DNA of 64,000 nt from Cercophora sp. LCS_1 (Eukaryota; Ascomycota; Sordariomycetes; Sordariales; Lasiosphaeriaceae), in the NCBI GenBank assembly GCA_036250225.1, contig JAPZLL010000030.1, forward strand, positions 186,001 through 250,000, read 5' to 3'. Position 1 is the stretch's first letter; each line of letters begins with the position of its first letter. The position numbers and the translations under genes were made by a program. Shown here piece after piece: positions 33,344 to 45,922 of the stretch. The notes beneath the pieces were generated by a model that saw only the letters and a list, made by a program, of their open reading frames with translations, was not told where the DNA came from and made no database searches.

Positions 33344-36300
33344 GGTCTGCATGTCTGGGGCAAGTGCACGGAAACATCAGACGGGGTGGGTGGGCTCCAG
33401 AAAGGATGGCGCAGCCCGCTAGTCCAATTCTAAATCTGGACCGAGTGAGCAAGCAGCGACACCAGACGCCCAAGTACCCTGGATTCGACGGTACCTCGTC
33501 CTAGGCCCAGCCGGCAGCACCACACGCACCGCAGCCAGGCTCGACCGCGAGTGGACGCCCACCGCACCGCACCCAGCCAGGCCCAGCACATGGCGCTAGC
33601 AGCATACACGCCAGCCATCACCTCCGCTGCTCTGGCAGCGCCGACGAGTCGTGGTTCGCTGGCTCTGCTGCCGCGATGCCCACAGCGTTTCTGCACCGGT
33701 AGCGGGCCTGCCTGGTCGGTTTTCCCAGCCCGTCGCTGGAAGACGGTGAAGCGCAGGTGGTTGGATGCGCTGGAGAGGCCGCGTTCTCTCCGCTCACGCT
33801 CACGCTCACGCTCCCCGCTCTGCTGGGCTCGTGCCACTGCGGGCGAGACAGGCACCACCGCTGCAGTCTACCCACCGGATGAACTGATGTGAATGGATTC
33901 AACCCCTCCCAAGCGGTCCCCAGTTTCCTCTCTGTGTGCCCGGATGCCGACGTGGCTTTCAGAGGGACGAGAACCGTCGCTTGTGTGGAGCTGAGTCGTC
34001 AGTTCCGCCCGCCAGCCATCCGGGAGTGCCCAGCTTGCTGGTCAAGTTGGAAACCGGAAGCAAGATACGAAGAGGGGCGACAATGAGTCTGCGTTTTTTT
34101 TGCTTCTGTTTCTTCTCTTTTTTTTTTTTCCCCCTTGAGGCAGTCCTTCGGCCAGTGGTGGAGTGGGCTGCACACACGGACTCATCTGGCTCCATGCTGT
34201 CAGCCAATCCATTACCCATACGTACAGCCCGTTCGTAATAGCTCTGGAGCGCAGAGAGATAGTTATGCAGACGAGCTAACCGCAACGAGACAGCGTATGT
34301 GGCACGCACAAGTATCGTGGTGGAGCGTGTGGGAATGCCACGGGCCAACAGGAGGGCTCAGACGCATGCATAAAGCCGATGGCGACTGCCTCCGCAGCGC
34401 TGATAGGCCGGGCATGCAGCACGGCCGCCCTCCACAGAGCGTGCACAAGAGTCTGCCAGAAGCAGTCACCGTCAGGCGCGTTGTCCGACGGCAAGCCGGA
34501 CGCGGCCATTCGCTGTGCGGTGTCATGTCACATCCATACCATTGCCCTCCGCTGTCCAGTCGCGGCCGCAGCTGTGCGTATGCAGGTACGAAGACGCCGA
34601 GAGGCCACCTACATCATGGCGGTCCTCGAGAAAACAGCGTCGCGCCGTCACCTCAACCGCCGCCCTCCCGCCCTCGAGGACTGCCCGACTGACACGATGC
34701 GCGGCCTGAGACTCGCACTCACTCCCGCCGTCACCACCACCAGGCCGCGCGGAGGGGTTGACGATGGGTGGGAGCGGGTAGACGCTGGCGGTCTGTCGAT
34801 CGCCTGGGCAGCGAAGCGCGGGATGTAAATGCGCTGCCACTCACCCATTCATGCGCTCGCTGTTTGTCGAAACATGCGCAGCAGCAAAAACGAGGCCGAC
34901 GCTCGTGATGGACGAAACACGCGGCGAATCGTGTCGGTTGCTGACGGCGCCATGGCATTGATCTAGGAGGCCGGGATGGTCCGGTCATTCAACTTCATGC
35001 CTTCCAGGCAACAAAACCAGGAATTCAAGATCCGGATAGACGAGCTGAACCTGGGTCTTGTTCCAAGAATAATCAATCCTCCGAAGGCGCTCTCCACAGA
35101 TCCGTCATCATCAATCTCGGAGGCTACCCCTCTACCCCTCCATTGACCACCCACACCGCGATTCATTACGTGCGTTTGTCGTCAGACGAGAACAAGTTCT
35201 CCGTTTGCGAGACTGTTGCTTGCCCTCTTGTGTGAATGTGTGTGTGGTGTGTCGCGGGACGGTTGGTTTTCTGCTATCGATATCATGCATTTGACGACAC
35301 CACCCCGCGCTCATACCCCATTCCGTGTATCCCGTATCTTTCGAGGTTTGACATTGAAAGTGTACGTGTTGAGGGGCTGCAACCGCTTGGGCCATCCCAC
35401 AAATCCCACCCCATTCTTCCACCCACCCACATCCCACTCTCGCTGATGAGTGCAACCAACTCAGAACCCTCATCTTGTAGCACCGCGTGTGGAAGGGTGT
35501 GATCTGACGATCAAATTTTGGACTTTCCGAATTGCCGCTTTTGCCTCGACGGCAGAATCGCCCGGAAGTGAATCGGCGATGGCCTCACCAACTGCTTTTT
35601 TTTTTTTTTTCGCATTGCAGTTTTGACCCCGCCATAAGCAAGGAAAACCGCACACACCCTCACCCCTTCCGTTCACCCATCATGTCGACGAATCGCAACT
35701 CACACGGCCCGCGTTGACGGCAGGCCGCGTTTCGCTGAGAGCGTGATAATGGTTCTGCCTTTGCGCCAAGGCACCCTCGACCAGCGGGTTTGCGCTTGTG
35801 GGTAGCCAACAGCAGACGACAGATTTTCCTTGCAGCACAAGTTTTTCTCTGGCGAATGCCCTTCGTCGCTGCTCATGCAAGCTGCTTGGAGGTTGTGCGA
35901 GACCTGAGAAACATGAAACACCCGAGAGGCAGCGTGCGGGTTTGCACTTGACGGCGGGGGACGATCGCTAACAGTCCGACCATTCACGGCGAGCGCTCTC
36001 GAGGTGTGAGTTGCCTCTGTCAGGTCTCGAGACAGGCCGGCCGTGGGATCGGTGGGCGGCGACCAGTCGGAAGGGCCTTTGAGGAAATCATCGCCCCCAT
36101 CTGCAAGCACTCCAGCAGTCCCGCATATGCAACCAGTAGCGAGGCGCTATCACGCAAAGTCGGTGACAGTGACAGGAAAACTGCGCCGCGCGCTTTGGGT
36201 CCGTCAGGAAGCGGCCAGTGGTCGACTTCCGTCATCCCATCGCTCAACGCCGTCACATTCCGCACGCCTTTGGCTGGCCGAGATCTCGTGACCGGGCCTC

Positions 36301-39300
36301 AATACGGTCAATATTAGAGCGCCCTCACAAACCATAGAAAAAGGATATCGTTTCTAATTCTAGGCCGGCCAGCAATGGAGACGATCTTCGCGCTGAGAAC
36401 ACGGAAAAGGCGCAAAAAATGAATATTGGTTTCATCAAATACTGGGCGGAGGTGCACAGCAGCTGAAGACACACTCGAATCAAGCAAAGGAACAGGCAGA
36501 TGAAGTCGGAATCGCCATCCGGGGTCAATCCTTCTCATCCGTCTGACACGACGGCTGACGGAGTTGAGGCAGGTGCATTGGTGGAAGCGAAGCCGTGTTT
36601 CCCTCGCTTGCAGTTACACTGGCTCGAAGGCTACGACTGCCTTGCGAATTGCATCCCTCAAAAGCCACTCGCACTCTCAAATCGCGACAGTCTGGTCTCC
36701 TCACCGCTCGGCATGTGATCCCTCATGAGTTTGCTCTCGTCCGTTCAGCCGTACGCCGCTTGCCTGGACTTGTTGATTTATTCGACGCTTCATGAATCAC
36801 TGGCTGAATCCCTTCCTCGGCAACGTCCGCCGTTCGCCAATCCGAGACCCTCAACGCATGCCGATGAGAGAGGGATACCTTTGACTTCCCAACCAACATG
36901 CCGTTGTGGATTTCTGTCGTCTGTTTCATAGGTCCTTCCAAGTCGCATCGCCGGGTCCTTCAAAACGACACTGGTCGGAGAAGAACAGTTCTGGAATCGG
37001 CCTCCATGACGGCTTGGCAGGGCCGATTCGCCTTCGGCCAACGGCTCAGTCCAACGCTAGTATTTCCGGCAACGCTGGAAAACGAATCGCGGGCTTCAAC
37101 CGCACACCAGAGCCTCGGGTCTATTTGAGGTGTTACGCATCAACAAAGATGATTGCCCTCGCAGCCGTCGGAACTTTTGTTGACGCAGCTCGTATCAATT
37201 CCGTTAGGCCACTGTGTAGTAATCTGCTGGATCAATGACAGCACCGCGATCCACACGTCACACGGTCGCTGTTACAGTGCACAGCGCTCTGGATGGGAGC
37301 AGTGCCTCGAACCGTGAAACCCTCGGCCTTCGATACCCGATGAGGAAGCTTCGAGAGCCAGACCGACAAAGAGAGTAACGCGGAATCCGAGGTGCTGGAA
37401 CTGCTGGAATGTGCCGGCAGCTTTCACTCCTGGCGGGTTTGTATTCACGCACACACTGATGGCTGGAACTTGGCCAGTGCAGGTGGCGACGTCTCTCAAG
37501 TACTCGGAGGGGCTGGGTACTTTGACTGCTGACCGCGGTTGACTGGCCGAGCTGGTACCTGCATTTTCTCTGCTGCAGTTGCGCTGCACCATGCAGGTAC
37601 ATGACTGCATGGGGCGTTTTACCCGTTTGGTCACTTATGGGAGAAGGCAGACGGATCCGTACCTTCTGCGAGCCTCATCACATCCCCTTACGGCAAACAC
37701 CACGCCATGGCTCGCCACGCATCAATTTTCTCTCGCTCTTCTGAGCAATGCGAAACATACGTCTCCGAAGGGGTCGTTCTGTGTGAGAGAGGGCTGCATT
37801 TTCGGAAAACGTGCTGCCAATCCCCATCCAGACGAAACCTCACAATATGTCGCCCCGCCAAATAGTCCCACCCCGATGGCAGCACTATTTCTGATCAGGG
37901 GTCCACGTCGCACCGCGGAAGCGGAGAACGCCTCCAGAATTTTGGCCTTGTCGACGGGCCTTCGGCCGGGTCTGCACGTGCACCGGCCTCGAACGCTGAG
38001 GGCATCCCGGACGGTGGATGACGGGGGCCATTTTCATCCTGGACGCGTTCCCTGTCCTGAAACCCCGACAGCACGATGTCGTCTCGCCTCCACGACACTT
38101 TGGCAGGCCCTTGTTGACACGACCTCGTCGCCACCGGGCAGCCGGCGCCCAGCGCGATGGGACGATTTAGCCATATCCGTCGATAGACTCTCTCCAGCCT
38201 TCCGGCACCCCACAGAGCAGGCACACGAGAAAAGGCTGGCGCGTTCTTGGCTGCTTTTTCTCTGGTCCCGGCCAAAAGATATCGCCATGGCGTGGGATTT
38301 CCCTCCAGTGGCGAATTGATGCACTCGATATTCATTTCACCAGAAGATGGCGCTACAGCGACCTCGGGGCCGGCCTGTGGATTCTGATCGGCAACAGCCG
38401 CTACAGACGCGCACGTTGCTTTGTGATGCCCATCTTCAAGGCCAAAAGCAACGTTTATTCAGCCATATCTTTTCATGTGCCGGCTGGCGCTGTGGGTGTG
38501 GCGGTTTGATCACCGCGACGTCCCGGTGAGTCGAGGAACATTTCCGCCGTACCACTCCCAGGGCCTGCCATCAAAACCTGGTACGGACCGTTGACTAACG
38601 GGCCGCGGATAGCAGCCGTGGGAGTCCCAGACTTTGATAACATCGGAGAACCAGGACCAAAAGAGGAGATTACGGGCCAGCCTGCCGTCCCCTTGTCCCG
38701 CTTGGCTCCCCGGATTGAACCAGAGGCAGCAAAATCTTGCTTGAATCGGGCATGGTCGCTGGTTCTGTCACCGATTCCCCCACCGCCATTTTTGACCGGC
38801 TTTACTGTGTAGGATCCTTGGCCCCGAGGTTTGTTCCCTGGGTCACCGTCTCTCGGTTCCAAGATTCACGAGCAGGCGATGTGGTGTGCCTCCCATGGGG
38901 ACTTTGGGCGCAGACACGGCAAGCCAGCCTCTACCAAAATCGCCGAGACAAGACCACTGCACTACACCAAGACTACTTTGTCGACACCCGCCATTCGGGC
39001 CTTTGGATACCTTTGGGACGGCGGGACGGGGTCGAAACGAAGGTTCCCTCGACGGCTTTCGGATGGCCGGAGTCATTCCCCCACACCGATTTATCAGGCC
39101 CGCGATGTGGCGTTTGATGAGTTGCGCGACTTACCAGGACTGGGGCTTTACGTAGGCGTGGATCGACAGCCATGACAGCGGGACGTGCCAGTTTCTCAAC
39201 GCTTGTTTTTACACGTGGATTCAAACGTTATGAGCGTTATTTCGTGGGTGCAAGACCACGAGATTCTTGAGGCAAAGGATTCTTGAGATGGGCTCCTTCT

Positions 39301-42300
39301 CGCTGCACGTGGTCCCAAGTCCCCCTCGCGAGAGGCCGCTTGCGCAGGAACAGACACTAGCGGACCAATGGGCCATTCCGTAGCCGTGATGACGGGCCTT
39401 CTGGAAGCCTTCGAGGCCATTTATCCCGCACACTGCGCCACTTTTTACCTCGTCTGCATGCGACGTTCCCTTTCGGTCGTGGGAGCTTGCAACAACGGGA
39501 GAGCACCCTTCTTCGAGCAGCCCCTCGAGCGTTCCTGCCAAAGGAATCAGGACGGTTGCATCCAACAGACGTTGACGCGAGGCTGAAGTCAGACTGCGTC
39601 TTCCGAAGCTCGCCAACCCATGATGAAACAAGTGTTCCTTGACCGAGGTCAGAAGCCGGCAATAGCACACTGGAATTCGCCCCCTTTGCAGCCCATCGAC
39701 TGAGACAATGGTGCAGGATATCAGCCGAAGACTAAAACTTTGATATCAGGGCATCAAGTACATCGTAACAGTATCGCAAGACCACAGATCCGGACATCCC
39801 ACGGCTGTCGTGCTGGATGCACCAAGTCAGGAAGGCGCCCCCGCGAGGAGATGCTCTCGCGCACCACAGGCCACCTTGATAACAAGACTCGTGGGGTTTC
39901 TATGACCCCAGATAAGATGATGCAGTGAGGACTGCGGGCTTTACACTGCACACATTGACTAGCCCGGTTGAGTTTATCTGCCCAGGGCACGCTACTCTAC
40001 CGTGTGTTCCGCGGGCCTTCTGGAAATGCTCGAAGCAGACGGTCTGGTCAACGCGCCTTGTCGCGATTGCTAGCCACTTGCTAGCGGCCGCGCCCGGCCA
40101 CGGGGACGAAGTAAACGTGGGGACATGTTATCTTTGTCATTTCTCCTATCGAGCTCACGATCCGTATTCCTGAGCCAGCGGCATTTCCGATGACAAGACT
40201 GCAGTCGTTCAATGGGAATTGGCTCCACGTGGAGTCCGTGTGGACTCGCCACCAGCACGGCGCTGTGGAATCGCCAAGCGGCGGATTCCTTTTGCTGCGA
40301 TGAACGGCGGCGACCACCAATGGATCCGGAGCGTGCCCAAAACAAAGCCTGGTGCGATATCGCGCCATTGTGCTAGGTTTCAGGGCCGTGGAGCAGTCGA
40401 AGCGGAAGAGAACCCACTGGGCTGCAAAAGAAAGAAATATCAATAGCTGCGGAAGGAAAAAGTTGAAGAAACGTGCCGTGGGGGTGTTACAAAGGCTTGC
40501 TGGCTCGAGCCTGGACTGCAATAGTTGACGGTCTCCTGTGGAAAAAGCACGTGCTGACAGAACTCAAAGCGGAGGACTTGCTCAGCTTCTGCAGCGATCC
40601 AGTAGCGGCATGTATGCTTCCTGCAGTGCCGACAGCAGCACCAGCAGAGTTGACCTTGGACGTGGTCGCGCAGGTCCCAGCTGGTTCCGCACATTGACGG
40701 CCTCGGCACACTGCCTCTTTGACCCTGTGGGCTGCAGGGAGCGCAACGGCACAGAGCCGCGGTGCGGCGCGATTGGCCACTCCCGGCCGGCGGATTCGCT
40801 CGCCGTGCCGGTCAGGTTGCCGGCCACCTCATGGAGCCCGAGTCAGGGCAACGCATTCTGGTGCGTTCTGCCGTCCGACAGAACAATTGCGCCGTCGGCC
40901 CACGGTTCGTTACTGACAATGCGGAATGACGGCTGCCAGGAGGGGCGCTGCGACACTCATTGCCCCGCTAAGACGTTAGGAACGGCAGACATCATACAGG
41001 CAGGAAAAAGCAAGTGCATCTGAGGGGTCCCCGAGAGCTGGACTCTTTGTTGCTTATCTGGCAGCCCGTTCGATGCAAGCCATGACACACTGGTGTTGCG
41101 CCAAATCCGCAGCTGATCTGGACACAATGCCGGCGTTCCGGCAAGTCAGTCGACGCCAGAAGTGATGATGCCTCAGGCACCGGGGCTGTAGAGAGAGCCA
41201 GAGAGCCAGAGCAAGCACATGCGGTTCGGTGATGCAGGCACCAGGGGTTCTGCTTGGAGCGCATGACGGTGGCTCTCAACGGAACTGCAAGCCGTCTGCA
41301 AGAGCGACAAGTCGAGGAGATCTGCAAGCGGGGCTGTGTGTCTGTCCGCCAAACCCCTCTTCTTGGTTCTCTCTCTCTGGTCTGGAAGTCGCGTCGTCAG
41401 GCTTGCGCGTCATGGGTTCACTGATTCCTCCGGGGTGCGCAAACATCCGAGGATCCGACAACTCTACCTTTGGTGGACGATTACCAGTTGAGCTGAACAC
41501 ATGGTAAGCAAAGCAAGCAATTCCAACTTTGTCGTCAAGGTGGATATTTGTTTGCTTGGATGAGCCACCTTTTTTTTTTTGGCAAGAGCACACCCAGAGG
41601 AGGGAGGGGAGTCCCTGGTTTGACCGAGTTTCCCCGCACATTCTTCCTTCGCCTTGACGCTTCACAAGAAAAGTCCCCAAGCGTAGCGGACTCCTACTAC
41701 CGGTACACCTCTGCCAAGTACATTGGCGAGCTGGATACTTGGGACTCGACTTTTTGCCCACAAGATACTAGCGAGGAATTTCCTGTTCTCCTTCCGGGAT
41801 TCGGAACTCGAACTAGACAGCGTAGCAGGCGTCCAAGCCAGTCCGAGCACTTTGCGTAGTGCACCCTCTGGATTCGGCCGACTTTTTGTTCGCGAACCAG
41901 AGATCATGATCAGAGCGGCGCACGGCCATAGACCCGGGCGCTTTGTGCAGGTCCATGGCTGCGGGTCGGGGGGCGAGGCCTGTTCGCCGCGCCAACTTGT
42001 TCTTTGCCATTCTTTTTTTCTCTCGGGGCTACTGCTTCTACTCTAGTTTGAGGTGGCGTCTTGGTTTTGGTACCGGTATGCATGTGTTGTGAGTGAGTGA
42101 GTGAGGAGAACTTTTTGACCGGTGTGTGTGTCTGTGAGTGCTGTGCTGTACGCTCTGCTACACTATACTACACTACTGTGTGTCTCGGCTTAAGACGGTG
42201 GCTATTACGTTTGGATGGATGGATGGATTGGATGGAGGATGAGGTCTGTGAGCATGTGTGTGTGTGTATGTGCGTGCTCGAGTGGCACATGTTTTGTGTT

Positions 42301-42757
42301 GAAGAGGACTTCCTTCTCAAGCGACTCCCGGCGTCCTCAAGCGAGGATGTAGCCGATGTCTCGCCAATGAATCAATCGGGTTGCCTACTGACTTACTGCC
42401 CGGCAGGCAAGGTCTCTTCTCTTACCTAGGTCGCTGGGTCGGTCAGGGAGGCGGGTTCGAGGCGGCCCTTTCTTTACCTTGCTCTCTTGCGTTGATGAGA
42501 ATTTGTGTTTTGGGTTTGCTCTGGCTTGGTCTGGAATGGACTGGACTGGCTGGCATGGCATGGATGGACGAGTCGGCAGGATGTAGGTTCGTGCCGCGGG
42601 AGTGCTTACCCGAGCGGGCGGGCAGCGGGATTGTTGCTGTGTATATCGGCGGGGAGGATTCGTGTCAGACCTTGTCATGGCAAATTGAACATTGGATGGC
42701 CGAAGTGCTTCAAAGTGTTTCGAGTTGTGTTTCTGCATACTACTATACATATTTTGA

Positions 42758-42790
42758 GGGACGGGATGGGACGGAATGGGACGGGAAGGG
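42758..42790 (+). repeat. GGGACGG repeats with G-quadruplex motif
   Basis: Six GGG runs on the plus strand are separated by loops of 2, 2, 7, 2 and 2 bases, from an imperfect 10-base GGGACGGAAT-type repeat. It meets the usual G3 with 1-7 base loop pattern. It lies in a gene-free G/T-rich stretch. Confidence 0.7.
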
Positions 42791-43344
42791 ACGACGGCGA
42801 GGTACGGTTTTATCGGCATTTTTGTCTCTCACTCATTTTTTTTGGGTTTCCGCTCTGTGTGTTTGGGGGCTACTAAGGGCGTCTTTTGACCGGCGTCGTT
42901 GTTGATGGGCAAATGTGATAATGTGCAATACCGTGCCCCGGCGGCGGGGAACGGCGGGGAAATAGGTCCATGGCACGCAACATTTTGGCTGTGCCGGGCG
43001 CCGACATGACGGGATCAAATTATCAGCGTTCCAGGCACAAATTGGTGTTATTGTGTTGGTACCTATGTTGGACGAGGATGAGGATTCCCTTGTGGGGGTC
43101 AACATACGCGGCGCTGACGGGCTATGCAAGGTTGTGGTGCGAGGCGAGGCGTTGGTCCGAAGTGCGGCGGATTTGTTTTTGAGAATCTGTTGTTGCTGTT
43201 GCTGTTGCTGTTGGGTATCGTATTTGGGAGGAAGGGCGTGAGGACGTGATTGTACTCTATGTGCGGGCGAGGCTCAGGCTGTCGGGTTCACTCCTGCCCC
43301 CTGAACTGGACGGAGTTGAGGCGGCTTCGGAGTTGGGAGACCTC

Positions 43345-43402
43345 GGGGCTATGGGCTATGGGCTATGGGACGTGATGGGATGGGGATGAGGATGGGGATG
43401 GG
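43345..43402 (+). repeat. GGGCTAT and GGGGAT repeats with G-quadruplex motifs
   Basis: Four G runs spaced by CTAT form a regular 7-base repeat (43345-43369). A second group, GGG/GGGG spaced mostly by AT, follows to 43402 with one 8-base loop. Both are on the plus strand. Confidence 0.7.
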
Positions 43403-43802
43403 GTGTGTCTGTGCCATGCTTTTTTTTTGGTGATTGGCGTGGATTGAGGTCGGACATTTGATGCGTGAGACTGCTGTAAGAGAGACTGCCTGCTGGTTTT
43501 GGTCTCCCGGAGAGGAACAACACACTGCTGCTGTATTGCCTGGGCCAGGAAGGTGATAACAGCGATGCTGCCTTGTTGCTCAAGCAGGGGGTGATATCCC
43601 GAGGTAGGTTCCGAGGTTCCGAGGTGCTGGGTATCGCCACGAGCCTGCGATCTCCCTTTGGTTACGTTGATGAGTTGTTGTAGTATGCATTTGAGGTCGA
43701 AGAATTCCCCCGTGGCTTATTCTTGAGAAGGGAGGCCAGGCCGTCAAGTGCTGCATCTGAGACTGCTGAGTGTTCTGGATACTTGCCCAGAAACTTCGTT
43801 CA

Positions 43803-43838
43803 GACAGAGAGACAGACAGACAGACAGACAAACAAACA
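43803..43838. repeat. CAGA/CAAA microsatellite
   Basis: Tandem CAGA units followed by CAAA units on the plus strand, in gene-free DNA. Confidence 0.9.
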
Positions 43839-44809
43839 ATGTCCATGCGTAACCTTCGAACGTCCCACTCCCAGGATTGCAATGCGACCCCCCAAGCTTT
43901 TCTATTGATTGATATCTCACTCTTCAGCTTTCCCAGTATCCAATCCCGCAGTGTGTACGTCCGAGGATGGCGAAGGGACGGCAGGCTGGGCATGGAACAT
44001 GTCAAGCATTTCTTCACGTTGTTTCTCAATACCCAAGCAACAGTAGGACCGACGCGCACTAAACGAAATAGTGCATTAGGATCATTCTTCGGACTATTGG
44101 TGATACCCTCCCTGCATATGCCCCCAGGGCTACGACGGCAATGTGGCGGATTGTATGGTACCTAGATAGATGGTGAAAGATCTTGTGGTTCGTGATGTTG
44201 ACTATGGGTTAGACCCTGGATCTACAGTGACACACGGCATGGCGCGTATGGTGATAAAAACTTTTCACAACTAACGGGCGTATACACATACCCACTGCCT
44301 TGCACTACCTGTGCGAGTTTGCCGAGTCGTTTTGCACGCTGGAAACAATGTTTTGAGTGAGATAACATCAGTATTAGTGAATGGGGAGGGTGGACCTGGA
44401 AGTCGAATTTCTTTAGCGTGTGTATTAAACGAGTATGTTCAAAGTATTGGCCAGGTTGTGTTTCATACTGCGACTGTCTGTGAGGGAAGTTGGGTCTGGT
44501 TGTGTAGAGGGAAGATGTTGGGATTCTTGGTCGCATCATTCCCCCTTTCCTGCTTCCGCTTCTCTCGCCTTCTCACGCGGTTTTATTCTCATATTCCCCC
44601 TACAGGCATCGCCTAACTATTGCGCAGACATAGAAGATAAAAGTGGACATGACTACAGATGGGTAATTTGTCACAATGTCAACATGGGAAAAGGGGGCAA
44701 CGGAGTTGAACCCCTTCCCACAACAACACACCGCATCACAATTGATACAAATCAGCATAAAAAGAACCATTAATCTTCCGGCTGGATACGGCAACTATTA
44801 ATTATTACT

Positions 44810-45922
44810 CTAGTACCCCATCCACGCCTCCCACGAAATGGTATTCGCTTGAAACTGATATATCTCAGCGTGCTGCCACCCCCTCAGCTCCCTCTCCATG
44901 AGCGCCGCCAGCGCCCTCACATCCCCATTATGCACAATCATTCCTTCCAGCGTCCTAATTTTGTGATTCCACGGCCCGATATTCCTACGATAGCTCGTCA
45001 GCTCGCTCTCCAGCCGCGCACCAGAATCATAATCGAAAACAATATCAGCCCTGAGCGTCTTGATCTCGGCGCACTGGTCACGGAAAAACCGGTTGAAGCC
45101 GAAGAAAACGCCCTGGATCTCGCTCAGCTCGGTCCACACGTCGTGCGCGACCGTCCCGCCTTCGGCGAGGAAGTAGCGGAGGCGGAGCTTCTTTTGCATC
45201 TCGAAGGTCCGTCGGAGGAGTTCGTACAACTCGTTCTCGGCTACACAAGCGAGGTAAAACATTGTTTGCTGCGTGGCCGGACTCTGTTGGGGTGCTGGTT
45301 GAGGAGGAGGAGGTGGAGTTGGAGGGCGTGGACGGGGAGGAGGGGACTGGGCTCGTTGATGGCGCGTCTCGCTGCGGCGTGTCTCGCTGCGGCGCCTGGA
45401 TGGGGATGGTTGACGGTACGAGGGGCCGTAGTGTGTCTCGGTTCGGCGGCCGGAACGACCAGGGGGCTCGGGTTTGGGGTTGTACGTCTTACGGATGCGC
45501 GGCTCGGGGGATGGGTTCCGGGATGGTCGGGGCGCCTGGCGCGAGCTTTCGCCGCCGCCGCCGTAGTACGGACCGTATCTGTGTTCTTTGGGATTAGGAC
45601 GGGGATTGTTGCCGTACGAGGTTGATGGCTTGGTCGTCGCTGGCTTTTCTCGCTCGTTTCGGAGGGACCAGAACTCTGGGACGGGTCTACCCGCGGCTCG
45701 GAGCCTGTCTCGCAGCTCCTTGTCGTACTTTTTACGCTTTTCGATATCTTTGAGAGTCGAGTTTGCGTGGTTGAGTTCCTGGAAGGCTTGGTTAGAACCT
45801 GTAGGCTTGTCTGGGTGACGGAGCACGCTGAGCTTGATGAATGCTTGCCTGATCTCAGTCGACGTCGCCGCCGGAGTTACCCCTAAAACTTCGTAAAGGT
45901 CTATATCCCCAAGGTTAGACAT
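44810..45922 (-). CDS. J-domain (DnaJ/Hsp40-like) protein with novel C-terminal region
   Basis: Putative Hsp70 co-chaperone of 370 residues, single exon, from the ATG at 45922 (MSNLGDIDLYEVLG); the frame runs upstream without a better start. The J domain spans about 6-70, with the essential HPD at 36-38 and KRKKYDKEL at the end. There is no G/F region or zinc-finger, so it is a class C type. Residues about 100-230 are Arg/Ser/Pro/Tyr-rich and disordered, with a tandem RRSET repeat and a proline run before a conserved-looking region. The last 130 residues (from TMFYLACVAENELYELL) are predicted helical and match no family I recognise. Client and location are unknown. An R/S-rich linker is seen in some nuclear J-proteins, but that is only suggestive. 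Confidence 0.88.
   Translation of the reverse strand: MSNLGDIDLYEVLGVTPAATSTEIRQAFIKLSVLRHPDKPTGSNQAFQELNHANSTLKDIEKRKKYDKELRDRLRAAGRPVPEFWSLRNEREKPATTKPSTSYGNNPRPNPKEHRYGPYYGGGGESSRQAPRPSRNPSPEPRIRKTYNPKPEPPGRSGRRTETHYGPSYRQPSPSRRRSETRRSETRHQRAQSPPPRPRPPTPPPPPQPAPQQSPATQQTMFYLACVAENELYELLRRTFEMQKKLRLRYFLAEGGTVAHDVWTELSEIQGVFFGFNRFFRDQCAEIKTLRADIVFDYDSGARLESELTSYRRNIGPWNHKIRTLEGMIVHNGDVRALAALMERELRGWQHAEIYQFQANTISWEAWMGY

Larger units (their letters stand above)
32558..44809. other. 12.2-kb region without a supportable gene
   Basis: On both strands I see only short, overlapping, non-conserved frames (longest about 246 codons at 37579-38319, with random-looking composition). The sequence is CpG-containing and moderately GC-rich, so it is not RIP-degraded. 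The first 1-2 kb should be the promoter and leader of the minus-strand stress regulator. From about 42.0 to 43.7 kb the plus strand is strongly G/T-rich with microsatellites and G-quadruplex motifs. The last kilobase is the 3' flank of the J-domain gene. I cannot identify a transposon relic, tRNA or rRNA in it. A long noncoding transcript is possible but unsupported. Confidence 0.5.

Noticed and set aside
37579..38319. 246-codon plus-strand frame in the gene desert
   Set aside because: Begins without a good start context, has random composition and no motif; not counted as a gene.
34000..42000. RIP-mutated transposon remains
   Set aside because: Composition is not AT-rich, CpG is common, and no transposase or reverse-transcriptase motif is visible in any frame.
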